In this document: positions 17,679 through 26,176 of the stretch, piece by piece
Layout: each line of letters starts with the position of its first letter
How positions within the stretch are numbered: the first letter of the stretch is position 1
DNA from: MRBY01 sp943371005
GTDB taxonomy: Bacteria > Cyanobacteriota > Cyanobacteriia > Cyanobacteriales > MRBY01
NCBI GenBank assembly: GCA_943371005.1
Contig: CALRTB020000006.1
Span: 62,001-126,000 of the forward strand
DNA length: 64,000 nucleotides
Direction of reading: 5' to 3'
Translations under genes and position numbers: made by a program
The notes under the pieces: generated by a model
What the model was told of the DNA's origin: nothing
The model's input: the letters and a program-made list of their open reading frames with translations, nothing else
Database searches by the model: none

Positions 17679-18410
17679 TCATTCTGGTTGGGGGTAACAG
17701 TCCCAGAGGTCTGTTTTTTGGCGTAGGCTGCCGAAGTTATCGCGGCCAAGGATTAAATGATCAAGGAGGGGAATGCCGAGGATTTGAGCGGATTGAAGTA
17801 AGCGTTTGGTTAGTTGTAAATCTTCGGGGCTGGGATCAACGTTGCCAGAGGGGTGGTTGTGGGCAATGATCAAGCGGGTGGCCCCATGTTTAATAACTTC
17901 GCGGAAAATTTCCCTGGGGTGGGCGAGAGTTTCGGTGGCAAGGCCAATGGTGACAACCCTAGTGGCAATCAGCGTATTTTTAACATCGAGGCAGAGGACG
18001 GCAAAGCGTTCTTGGTCTTGCCACATGAGATCGTTACTGAGGGCGATCGCCGCTGCTTCGGGACTATCGACAATGATTTTTTCGCTGGGTTTGGCCTGGA
18101 AAATCCGCTTACCAAGTTCGATCCCGGCGAGGATCTGGGCGGCTTTGGCAAGGCCCACTCCGGGGATGCTGGTCAGTTCTTGGGGGGTCGTGTGGCGCAA
18201 CACATCGAAAGGATCCCGCTTGCCTTGGCTGCAGGTGTGCAAAATAAATTGGGCAAGGCCAACGGCGGAGAGGTTGCGATGGCGATCGCCAGTGCTGATC
18301 AAGATGGCAATTAATTCTGCATTGGATAAATATCTGGCCCCTACTGCCACCAGGCGCTCGCGTGGCCGTTCACTAGCAGGGATATCTTGGATCCGGGGGC
18401 TGTAGTTCAT
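17679..18410 (-). CDS. radC: RadC family JAB1/MPN-domain protein
   Basis: The 243-residue protein has an N-terminal helix-hairpin-helix region (SIPGVGLAKAAQILAGIELG) and a C-terminal JAMM metalloprotease-like domain with all metal-site residues (HNHPSGNVDPSPED, preceded by the glutamate in FREVIKHGA). Despite the name, a role in recombination repair was withdrawn for the E. coli protein; the function is unknown and may involve DNA ends. It is transcribed in the same direction as the DUF192 gene 47 bases upstream. Confidence 0.93.
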   Translation of the reverse strand: MNYSPRIQDIPASERPRERLVAVGARYLSNAELIAILISTGDRHRNLSAVGLAQFILHTCSQGKRDPFDVLRHTTPQELTSIPGVGLAKAAQILAGIELGKRIFQAKPSEKIIVDSPEAAAIALSNDLMWQDQERFAVLCLDVKNTLIATRVVTIGLATETLAHPREIFREVIKHGATRLIIAHNHPSGNVDPSPEDLQLTKRLLQSAQILGIPLLDHLILGRDNFGSLRQKTDLWDCYPQPE

Positions 18411-18457
18411 CCAATTCTCAACAGATCAATGCACACAACTTCACGATGGGGATTGAA

Positions 18458-18994
18458 TTATTCGTTCATCTTGGTGACTTCAATGCGATCGCCGGCTTGC
18501 AGATTAATTTCCTTCGCTAAACCGCCCCGAATTTCAATCACTTGGTCAATATTGACGGTCGCTGGTGGCCCATAGGTGGGACAAGGGTCACTTTCACAAG
18601 GGGGGACATCATGGGCGATCGCCTGCACCACTCCCTCCCGCAGGAAAATCATATCCAGATTAATCAAGCAATTTTTCATCCAAAAACTGACTGGGCGGGC
18701 GGGGTCAAACTCAAATAGCATCCCCCGATTGTCCGGTAAAAACTCCCGGTACATCAGTCCTAACCGCTGTTGTTCTGCGGTTTCTGCCACCTCTAACCCA
18801 AACCGTTGCTCTGATCCCACAATCTTGGCCGTTGCCGTAATTGGGAGCATTTGCCCCTGGGGTCTGGGGGCGGACTGGCTCACCGGGGTCTCACTGGGAG
18901 GCGCACTGAGGCCAGAATCATCAACCGGAAATGGGACGCACCCAACCAAGACGGTGCCACAGAGAGCCAAACAGAGACGGGAAGGAAAAGACAT
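18458..18994 (-). CDS. DUF192 lipoprotein
   Basis: The 178-residue protein starts with a lipoprotein signal (MSFPSRLCLALCGTVLVGC, lipid-bearing cysteine near residue 19), then a proline- and serine-rich spacer, then a DUF192 domain (GLEVAETAEQQRLGLMYREF, SFWMKNCLINLDMIFL). DUF192 proteins are small beta-barrels found in envelopes of many bacteria; no activity is established. The NC and PPCESDPCPTYG segments near the end are typical. Confidence 0.88.
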   Translation of the reverse strand: MSFPSRLCLALCGTVLVGCVPFPVDDSGLSAPPSETPVSQSAPRPQGQMLPITATAKIVGSEQRFGLEVAETAEQQRLGLMYREFLPDNRGMLFEFDPARPVSFWMKNCLINLDMIFLREGVVQAIAHDVPPCESDPCPTYGPPATVNIDQVIEIRGGLAKEINLQAGDRIEVTKMNE

Positions 18995-19051
18995 GGTGAT
19001 TTATGTTAAATGGTGGAGATCGAAGGGGAGCTGCTGCCAGGTATTTTAAAC

Positions 19052-19777
19052 CTAGGGATCTTTTTTAAGGACATAACCGACTCCCCGCACAGTTTGGATC
19101 AGGCGTTTCTGGCCTTTTGCTTCAATTTTAAGGCGTAAATAACGAATATAGACTTCAATTACGTTGGATTCCCCTTGAAATTCATTCCCCCAGACATTTT
19201 CAAGGATTTGCTCCCGCGTTAAGACCTGTTGGGGATGGGACATTAAATACTTCAACAGCTCAAATTCTTTGACTGTCAGTTCAATCGGACGGGGCGAGTC
19301 GTTCCCTTGGCCTGGCGATCGCCACACCTGCCGGGTATTGAGATCTAAGATTAAATCCCCAAAAAAAAGTTGCTCCCGCTGGCCCGTTTGGGGCTGGAGA
19401 TAAATTTCAAGCAGGCGTAAAAACCGCTCCTGTTGGTAGGGTTGCAGTACATAATCGTCTGCGCCAGCTTCGAGGCAGATCACCCGCTCTTCCACACGAT
19501 CTTGGGTCACCAAAAATAAAATGGGCCGCACAAATTGGGCTTTGCGGAGGCTACGGCAAAAGTCGATCCCCCGTTGTCCTAAGAGAGGATAATCCACAAT
19601 CACCATGCCTGCTGGTAACTGTCGGAGTCGTTGTTGGGCTTGTTCTACCGTTTCAACGGTAATGGTTTGGTAACCAAGATCAGCGAGATCTAGGGTGGCC
19701 CGTTGTGTAAACTCTTGATCCGTCCCAACGAGGAGAACATAGGCTAAACCATCGGCGGCATATTGGTTTTGGGGCAT
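19052..19777 (-). CDS. OmpR-type response regulator with degenerate receiver, NblR-like
   Basis: The 241-residue protein has a receiver domain (about 12-125) and an OmpR/PhoB winged helix (about 135-238; LTVKEFELLKYLMSHPQQVL, IEVYIRYLRLKIEA). The receiver is unusual: the usual acidic pair of VDDE is replaced by GT (VLLVGTDQEF) and the invariant lysine by glutamine (DDYVLQPY), while the central aspartate remains (MVIVDYPLLG). Such receivers are thought to work without classical phosphorylation, as proposed for NblR, the regulator of phycobilisome breakdown. An NblR assignment is plausible but not proven here. It lies 139 bases downstream of nadK on the same strand. Confidence 0.85.
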   Translation of the reverse strand: MPQNQYAADGLAYVLLVGTDQEFTQRATLDLADLGYQTITVETVEQAQQRLRQLPAGMVIVDYPLLGQRGIDFCRSLRKAQFVRPILFLVTQDRVEERVICLEAGADDYVLQPYQQERFLRLLEIYLQPQTGQREQLFFGDLILDLNTRQVWRSPGQGNDSPRPIELTVKEFELLKYLMSHPQQVLTREQILENVWGNEFQGESNVIEVYIRYLRLKIEAKGQKRLIQTVRGVGYVLKKDP

Positions 19778-19916
19778 ATCAAGCTATCGAAATCGTCCGA
19801 ACAAAGAAAAATGGATGTGGATAAATGAAAGTGAAGAGGTTGGTCTTTTTGATTCTAGAAAGGCTCAATTTGGGGAAAGACAAATTTTCACGAATCTTTG
19901 CTTCCCAGCGCGTCCC

Positions 19917-20858
19917 CTACAGAACTTTGCGGGATGTGGGTTTCGCCACATGGGGGAGTCCCCAGCCTAGCTTTTCCCGGAGAATGCGAAAAAATTCGGG
20001 TCGGTGGAGGCGCACAAAGCGGGCATTATAAGGCGATCGCTCTAAATGGACTTGATCATCTGGCAAGACATAGGCTCCACCGTTACCATCAACGACCATC
20101 ACCAAACGATGGGACGTTGCCGGAAAAATATTCACCGGTTCTGTGTCGGAAAAGACGAGGGCCCGGGACGCAAGGGAATGGGGACAAATCGGGGCAAGCT
20201 GAAAAACGGGCACATCAGGGGTGACGACGGGGCCGCCCGCGCTGAGGGAGTAGGCCGTGGAGCCGGTGGGGGTCGAAATCATAATGCCGTCGGCGGCAAT
20301 GTCAACGGGGGCATGGCGACCAATCTGGATTTCAAAGTGACACATCCCGGCTAGGGGTTCTCGGTGGAGCACCATTTCATTAAGACTCAGAGCTTCCCAA
20401 AGGAGTTCCTCGTCGCGGAAAAGCTGCACTGTAATCATCGAGCGGTCTTCAATTTCGTATTCTCCGGCCAGCAACTGGGCGATCGCCTCATCGAGGTGCT
20501 GGAGATACATTTCCGTCAAAAACCCGAGATGTCCTGTATTGACCGTTAGCAGAGGGATTCCCTTTGGGGCAACCTGGCGCGCCGCCGACAATACCGTACC
20601 ATCTCCCCCCAGAACCACGGCAAACTGCATATTTTCATCAAAGTTGGGGGGCACCAATTGCTCAATTTTGGTGTGGCAAACAGGCCGTTGATGGCCGGTT
20701 TCTTGGGTTGGCGGACATTCTGCATAACCAAGTAGACCGCCAAATCCAGTGGCCGTAAACACTTCCCACCCTTTATTCCTCAAGGTTTTGGCTAATTCCT
20801 GAGCGACTTGGCAGGCAATGGGTTTGATGTCGTTATAAATAATGCCGGCTTTGGGCAC
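19917..20858 (-). CDS. nadK: NAD kinase
   Basis: NAD kinase makes NADP from NAD with ATP or polyphosphate. The 313-residue protein has the signature motifs in order: GGDGTVLSAARQV near residue 90, NTGHLGFLTEMY, ISTPTGSTAYSLSAGGPVV and the C-terminal MVVDGNGG. Cyanobacteria usually carry two NAD kinases; which one this is cannot be told from sequence alone. It is followed on the same strand by the degenerate response regulator. Confidence 0.96.
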   Translation of the reverse strand: MPKAGIIYNDIKPIACQVAQELAKTLRNKGWEVFTATGFGGLLGYAECPPTQETGHQRPVCHTKIEQLVPPNFDENMQFAVVLGGDGTVLSAARQVAPKGIPLLTVNTGHLGFLTEMYLQHLDEAIAQLLAGEYEIEDRSMITVQLFRDEELLWEALSLNEMVLHREPLAGMCHFEIQIGRHAPVDIAADGIMISTPTGSTAYSLSAGGPVVTPDVPVFQLAPICPHSLASRALVFSDTEPVNIFPATSHRLVMVVDGNGGAYVLPDDQVHLERSPYNARFVRLHRPEFFRILREKLGWGLPHVAKPTSRKVL

Positions 20859-21031
20859 AAGTAGAAGTGTCCTAAAAACTTAAGGATATAAACAATAGGG
20901 TATCACTCAAACCGTTTCCCTTAATACCGATACGGTTGGCGATCGCCACCAATAAAACGTCAAGCTTCTTACTCCCTCAGTCGCATCCCCCAGGCATCAC
21001 TCTAGGGGAATACAACCGCAGAGGAACGTCC

Positions 21032-22018
21032 TTAAAATGGTGTCCGAATATTCGGCTTTTTCTTACCGTTTTTCTTTTTGCCTTTATTTTTCTCGTAGTC
21101 AATTTCCTTCAGCTTCTGCATGATGCGACTGAAGTATTCCTGCAAATAACTTTCTAGGGTCGTTGTTTCGGCGGGATCAAGCTCAAAGGTTTTGTAGACG
21201 TCTTCCATCGGCGCATCCAAAGGCTTACCCGTGGCCATCACCTCCGCAAAGGCCAAGCGATCCGATGCATTCTGTCCCCATTGGAAAAAACGGCTGAACC
21301 GGCGCATTAACCGCAGAAAACCCAAGGACAACCGGGCGATACTGGCGGTTTGTCCAGAATAACGTTCACAAATGGCGATAATTTCTTCCCCTTTCCAAGC
21401 CCGGGTGCCTACTACTGGGAACGTTTGCTTTTCCGTGGCCGGAATTTTCACCGCCTGTACCGCAAACTTCGCAATATCCTGGGTGTTCATGTAGGCGATC
21501 GGCGAACTCTCACCAGTGATCCAAACCGCTTGATTTTCAAGGATAGGAATCGCGTATTGGGCGATCAACCCCTGCATAAACCCGCTCAAGCGCAGGATTG
21601 TATAATTCATGCCTGCTTCTTTGAGATATTCCTCGACGCAATATTTTGCATCCATCAAGGGCACATCACGGTGCTGCTCTGCATTAAGAATTGAAAAGAA
21701 AATAAATCGCTCGACCCCAGCTTCCTTTGCGGCTTGGATCAGGTTTACTTGCCCTTCCCAGTCAACTTCCTTAACACCAATGGAATCCGTTGCCCGGGCT
21801 GTGGCAGCATCAATGACGGCATCAACCCCTTCTAGGGCTGGGATCAAAGACTCGGGCTGGCATAAATTTCCGCCGATTAATTCTGCACCCCACTCCTTGA
21901 GAAAGGAAGCTTTACGGGGATTCCGGACGAGACAACGGACTTGATGTCCTTCATCCAATGCCCGTCGCGCGACTTGCCTGCCTAATGTGCCAGTAGCACC
22001 GACCACCAGTAAATTCAT
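21032..22018 (-). CDS. ycf39: Ycf39-type atypical SDR, photosystem II assembly
   Basis: The 328-residue protein begins with an NAD(P)-binding fold (LLVVGATGTLGRQVARRALD) of the NmrA-like atypical short-chain dehydrogenases. The Ycf39 hallmarks EVDWEGQVNLIQAAKEAGVE and FFSILNAEQHRDVPLMDAKY are present. In Synechocystis, Ycf39 with high-light-inducible proteins delivers chlorophyll to new D1. The C-terminus is a strongly basic tail (EKNKGKKKNGKKKP), longer than I would expect. An hli gene is also in this window at 55267. Confidence 0.93.
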   Translation of the reverse strand: MNLLVVGATGTLGRQVARRALDEGHQVRCLVRNPRKASFLKEWGAELIGGNLCQPESLIPALEGVDAVIDAATARATDSIGVKEVDWEGQVNLIQAAKEAGVERFIFFSILNAEQHRDVPLMDAKYCVEEYLKEAGMNYTILRLSGFMQGLIAQYAIPILENQAVWITGESSPIAYMNTQDIAKFAVQAVKIPATEKQTFPVVGTRAWKGEEIIAICERYSGQTASIARLSLGFLRLMRRFSRFFQWGQNASDRLAFAEVMATGKPLDAPMEDVYKTFELDPAETTTLESYLQEYFSRIMQKLKEIDYEKNKGKKKNGKKKPNIRTPF

Positions 22019-22172
22019 TTAAATTCCGGTTAAGTAACGTTTTTTTAAGATTCTATAGAATTTTATCAGAAAGCGATCGCCCCCTCCCCCCATGCAGAGA
22101 AAAAGGCCGCCCCATCCGCCAGATCTTTTTGTCTACAATCAAGGCAGTCACCATGGTTAAAATTTAAGTCCT

Positions 22173-22832
22173 ATGTTTTTTGGTTTGCTCGGTAAAAAGA
22201 CCCAGATGCCTACGCCCCAGGAGGCTCTACCCGGTCGTTCCCAAACGATGCCCGTCCCCGATCAGCATTTCGTCAATGGCAATCCCATTGCCCCACCGTT
22301 CCCTGCAGGGATCGAATTGGCAATCTTTGGTCTGGGCTGTTTTTGGGGTGCAGAACGTAAATTTTGGCAAACCCCCGGCGTTTTTAGTACAGCAGTGGGC
22401 TATGCAGCTGGTCACACCCCAAACCCCACCTACCAGGAAGTTTGCTCCGGGATGACGGGTCACAATGAGGTGGTGCTGGTTGCCTACGATCCCAATCAAG
22501 TGTCCTATGGAACTCTCCTCAAGGTTTTTTGGGAAAGCCATGATCCCACCCAAGGTATGCGCCAAGGGAATGATGTGGGCACCCAGTACCGTTCTGGCAT
22601 TTACACCTACTCCGAGGCTCAAAAACAATTGGCCCAGGCATCCCTAGAGGCCTACCAAGGAGCTTTAAAGGCCAAGGGTTATGGCGCGATCACGACGGAA
22701 ATCCTGGATGCACCGGAATTTTATTACGCGGAAGAATACCACCAGCAGTATCTCGCGAAAAATCCAGGGGGCTACTGTGGCCTTGGTGGTACAGGGGTCG
22801 GCTGTCCCGTTGGCCTCGAAGCGAAATCCTAA
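22173..22832 (+). CDS. msrA: Peptide methionine sulfoxide reductase A
   Basis: MsrA reduces methionine S-sulfoxide in oxidised proteins. The 219-residue protein has the catalytic motif GLGCFWGAERKFW near residue 50, then GYAAGHTPNPTYQEVCSGMT and the HDPTQ segment. C-terminal resolving cysteines are present (GGYCGLGGTGVGC). The first 40 residues are a family-typical variable extension with no obvious targeting signal. A strong terminator follows. Confidence 0.97.
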   Translation: MFFGLLGKKTQMPTPQEALPGRSQTMPVPDQHFVNGNPIAPPFPAGIELAIFGLGCFWGAERKFWQTPGVFSTAVGYAAGHTPNPTYQEVCSGMTGHNEVVLVAYDPNQVSYGTLLKVFWESHDPTQGMRQGNDVGTQYRSGIYTYSEAQKQLAQASLEAYQGALKAKGYGAITTEILDAPEFYYAEEYHQQYLAKNPGGYCGLGGTGVGCPVGLEAKS

Positions 22833-22857
22833 TCGCTGTCAAAAGTAATATTTTTGG

Positions 22858-22893
22858 AAAAAGGGGGCTTCAGAGAAAGTAGCCCCTTTTTTT
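22858..22893 (+). terminator. Terminator of msrA, possibly bidirectional
   Basis: AAAAAGGGGGCT (22858-22869) and AGCCCCTTTTTTT (from 22881) form a strong hairpin with a run of seven Ts. The A-run on the other arm means it could also stop the convergent CyRepA1 transcript, whose stop is at 22915. Confidence 0.85.
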
Positions 22894-22914
22894 ATTGGCT
22901 TTCATCAGTCAGGC

Positions 22915-25900
22915 TTAGGAAGCTTCCGGGGTCGGTAGCTCAAAAGTCAGTTGGACATAGTTTGATTCGGTTTGGTGCCGGGTTGCCTGGAGTTTGGCGA
23001 GGTATTTTTGACAGTCTTCTTGCCAGAACGCAGAGGTGCCTGGGCAATTTTGGTCGGTTTGTAGCCAATGTTGAAAAACCGTTTGCCGCTGATCCTGGGG
23101 CTGACTGATTTGGTAGATGCGGGTGCGTTTTTTCTGAATTGTGGTGATTTTGAGGTACTTCAGTTCGAGGCCAAGTAATTCGAGGAAGCGGCGTAGGATC
23201 ATGATCGGCGTGGAATTTTTCGCGAGGCCAATGCCAACGGTGGTCTTAATGGCATCTCGATTTTCGAGGGCGATCGCCGCCAGTCTTTGCATCTCTGGAT
23301 CGAGGTTATGGAGGGGGCGATTTGCCTGGGCGAGGAGGGTGGTGATCCCTAAAATTTCCATGGTGCCGATGATTGCCCCCATTTGGGAGTGGTTAAAGTC
23401 AGGCTGGAAAATTTGCCCGCCGCCCTGCTGCATCAGGTGACTCGCGATGAGGGCATCTCGATCTGCCAGGTAAGGACGGCCCACCGTGAGGAAATAGTGA
23501 CGCCGTAGTTTTTGGTACCAGTGGTCGTCATCTTTGGCCACCAGAGAAGCGGTGACGGGCAGATTGTAGCGTTTCTGGAGTTCGTACTTACGGAGCTGTT
23601 GTCGTTCGGAGGGGTTTTTCAGGAGGCTCTTTTTCAGGCGTTGGTAATCTTTGGTACTCAAAGAGGTTGCCTGGGCGATCGCCAAACATTCTGCTTGATA
23701 GTTGGTATCGCGAATGGCATTGATCGCCGTGGCCAATTGATTATCGGGCTGGGTTTGGGTTGCCGTCGTTTTGCGGCGTTTTGGCACCGCTGCCAGTTGG
23801 TGGCCTTCCCGCTGGAGATGGGCGAGCACGGCCTCGCGGTAGTTCACCATGCCCGCATTAATCCGTACCGCAAATTTGGCCCAACACAACAGAGATTCAG
23901 CCTGAAAAGCGGTGTCTAAATCATCAAGGGCAATAAAGTCAGACTGTTGCAGCAAACGAATATTCGTTTGGGTGAGCCGCTGGCTGGAGGTGAGCAGTGC
24001 CGGGATGGAGGTGGCCCCATTACCGACGGTATTAAAGCCGTATTTTGCGACCCAGAGATGACGCGGAATATTTTCACGCACCCGACTCAGGGCCTGGCAG
24101 ATGGAATTGACCGTTTGTACCCCCTGGGCGATCGCCCACACCGAGGTGAAATGTCCCTGCAAATCGAGACTAATCCCCGTTTCCACGGCGGGACTCGCTA
24201 AAACCACATCATACTGGGCGAGGGTTTGGTTAATTTGACCCATGGCACCGTAGGCAGGATGCTTAGGATCGGCGAGGGATTCTGCATCAAGGCGGAGAAT
24301 TTTGCGGTCAGGGAATTGATTTTTGAGATAGATTTCGAGGGTTGAAGTGCTCCACTGGCTCTTGAGTTTTTGGGCCGACAGACAAATAAAAGGTCGCCCG
24401 CCCCCTTGGATATGTTGCACCAAGTCTTTGACTAGCCGTTTCGGCGTGCTGTCGGGATAGTGATTGAGGGTGTAATGGGTGCTGGTATCCGCTTGCCAAG
24501 TATTTTCAATGAGATAGGGCTGGAGCTTTTGGCCCCCCAGGGTGAGGAGGTAGTCAATGGAAACATCGCTCAAGTCGGCGTCACTGATATAAATTTGACC
24601 TTCGCCGACAAAAACATTTTGCAGCAGGTGCTTAAGACTTTGGAGAATATTGACCCGGTTATCGCGACAGGTGCTGGAATTTAACCCGTGCCATAGCACT
24701 TGTTCTACTTCGTCAAAAATGATCAGGGCATCGCCCCAGTGATGAGGATTAAACCGGGCCTGGGATTTGCCATGCAAGGAATCAATACAGAGGCCATAGC
24801 CATTAATTTTTAAGTTAGGCTCCTTAGAACGGTCTTTCCCCTTGGGTAAATCACGGATGTAATCGAGGCCAAACCGCTGACAAAGTTCTTCAACCAGACG
24901 AATGCGGTGGCCAATCACAAGGACGGGCTGTTGGCGGGCGATCGCCCCAGCGACGACTGATTCTAGCCAACGGGTTTTGCCGGTTCCTTTCGGGGATTTG
25001 AGCGCAATCAACTTAGCTGCTGGGGGAACTGCCAACTGCTCCGGGAGATACCGTTGGTGGAGGGTTTGGTGACGGGGATAGGTGAGTTGTTCGAGGTCTT
25101 GGGCTTTCCAGAGATCGAGGCTGGGAGCATTTTGAAAGGCGGCTTCAAAGGCGGCCTGACCTTGGTTGGCAATGAGATCATCCACCCCTTTACCCGCGCG
25201 ACGGTCCCAGGTGATCACTTTTACCGGGCAACCCACTTGCTTGAGTAAATAACCTGTTGTTCGGATGGCACTGCGCACGGCCCGGACTGTTGTTGGTTTT
25301 TCGTCTTGGTCAAAGGCAATGTAAATGGGGCGTTGCCCGTGAATGAGTTTTTTCAGTTGGGGAATAAGTCTGGATTGGCCGATACGATGACCAAATTCAT
25401 CCTTGGGCGTCCGGATTGCTCCGTAAATTCCCGGCAAGGCGATCGCCCCGTAGCCGGCACTCAATAGGGAGCCTGCCTTTTTTGCCCCTTCAGTAATAAT
25501 GAGAGGGATTTGGGGATGTTCTTTTAGCCATTGCCAAAAGCCCCCATCGGGCTGGGTATCGTCCCAATCGTCTTGGCTAAATTCTAATTGATGGCGGCGG
25601 GCGACCCGTTCCCACACATGGGGCGGTAGGCGTAACGCAAACAGGCCCGTACTCGTTTTCGGGGGGTGTTCGTACTTGATGAGTTTGCCTTTTTCTGGAT
25701 TCACGCGGGGTTGCTCTGGTTTAAAACAGCCCCAAAGGTCAGCCTTTCCCGTCAAAATATCGACGCCAGAACACCACCAGCCCCCGGCCTCGGTGTGTTG
25801 ATAGCGCTGGAGATAACTGTCCCCTAAACGACCATCATTTCGTCGGGGCAACGCCTCTGAATAGAGCAAGTAATCCAAAGGGCGATCGCCCTCTAGGGAA

Positions 25901-25965
25901 ATAACATTCAGTTGGATGAGTTCAGGATCAACACAGCTTTGCTGCCATTCTTGAACATAATCCAT
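22915..25965 (-). CDS. CyRepA1-type plasmid replication protein (primase-helicase)
   Basis: This 1016-residue protein matches the cyanobacterial plasmid initiator family CyRepA1. A DUF3854/Toprim-like region (IPLIITEGAKKAGSLLSAGY near residue 155, IYIAFDQDEKP near 215) is followed by a superfamily 2-type helicase core: Walker A ALKSPKGTGKTRWLE near 322, DEVE near 419, and a helicase C-like part (ASPAVETGISLDLQG, CQALSRVRENIPRHLWVA). It would synthesise primers and unwind DNA at a plasmid origin. Here it is flanked on both sides by ordinary chromosomal genes. The ATG at 25965 is favoured over the GTG at 25974 because GAGG lies nine bases before it. No partition or toxin genes are adjacent. Confidence 0.88.
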   Translation of the reverse strand: MDYVQEWQQSCVDPELIQLNVISLEGDRPLDYLLYSEALPRRNDGRLGDSYLQRYQHTEAGGWWCSGVDILTGKADLWGCFKPEQPRVNPEKGKLIKYEHPPKTSTGLFALRLPPHVWERVARRHQLEFSQDDWDDTQPDGGFWQWLKEHPQIPLIITEGAKKAGSLLSAGYGAIALPGIYGAIRTPKDEFGHRIGQSRLIPQLKKLIHGQRPIYIAFDQDEKPTTVRAVRSAIRTTGYLLKQVGCPVKVITWDRRAGKGVDDLIANQGQAAFEAAFQNAPSLDLWKAQDLEQLTYPRHQTLHQRYLPEQLAVPPAAKLIALKSPKGTGKTRWLESVVAGAIARQQPVLVIGHRIRLVEELCQRFGLDYIRDLPKGKDRSKEPNLKINGYGLCIDSLHGKSQARFNPHHWGDALIIFDEVEQVLWHGLNSSTCRDNRVNILQSLKHLLQNVFVGEGQIYISDADLSDVSIDYLLTLGGQKLQPYLIENTWQADTSTHYTLNHYPDSTPKRLVKDLVQHIQGGGRPFICLSAQKLKSQWSTSTLEIYLKNQFPDRKILRLDAESLADPKHPAYGAMGQINQTLAQYDVVLASPAVETGISLDLQGHFTSVWAIAQGVQTVNSICQALSRVRENIPRHLWVAKYGFNTVGNGATSIPALLTSSQRLTQTNIRLLQQSDFIALDDLDTAFQAESLLCWAKFAVRINAGMVNYREAVLAHLQREGHQLAAVPKRRKTTATQTQPDNQLATAINAIRDTNYQAECLAIAQATSLSTKDYQRLKKSLLKNPSERQQLRKYELQKRYNLPVTASLVAKDDDHWYQKLRRHYFLTVGRPYLADRDALIASHLMQQGGGQIFQPDFNHSQMGAIIGTMEILGITTLLAQANRPLHNLDPEMQRLAAIALENRDAIKTTVGIGLAKNSTPIMILRRFLELLGLELKYLKITTIQKKRTRIYQISQPQDQRQTVFQHWLQTDQNCPGTSAFWQEDCQKYLAKLQATRHQTESNYVQLTFELPTPEAS

Positions 25966-25982
25966 GGGTTGCACCTCAGACG

Positions 25983-26023
25983 CTAGATGTAGGGTAACTA
26001 AGCATACTCCACTCTATATCTAG
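25983..26023. repeat. Imperfect inverted repeat upstream of the CyRepA1 gene
   Basis: CTAGATGTAG (25983-25992) and CTATATCTAG (26014-26023) are inverted copies with one mismatch, separated by 21 bases, just 18 bases before the CyRepA1 ATG. This could be an operator or part of an initiator binding region. It is AT-rich and lies in the only intergenic space the gene has. Confidence 0.4.
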
Positions 26024-26176
26024 TGCGCAACTTTATTTTTAGAAAAATCTTAAGCAAATCTTAAGGCCGTAAACCCAGGGAAGTTGGGCTTGGGATCCGA
26101 GGGGCGATCGCCACCGCAACAAGATTTGTAACGGCCTTTCAAGGGGCGATCGCCTGCCCTGAGAAATTGGAAAAGT

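Noticed and set aside
17463..17726. 87-codon plus-strand open frame between gnd and radC
   Set aside because: It overlaps the radC 3' end by 48 bases, has no recognisable domain or clear ribosome site, and lies in AT-rich sequence likely used as the gnd promoter region.
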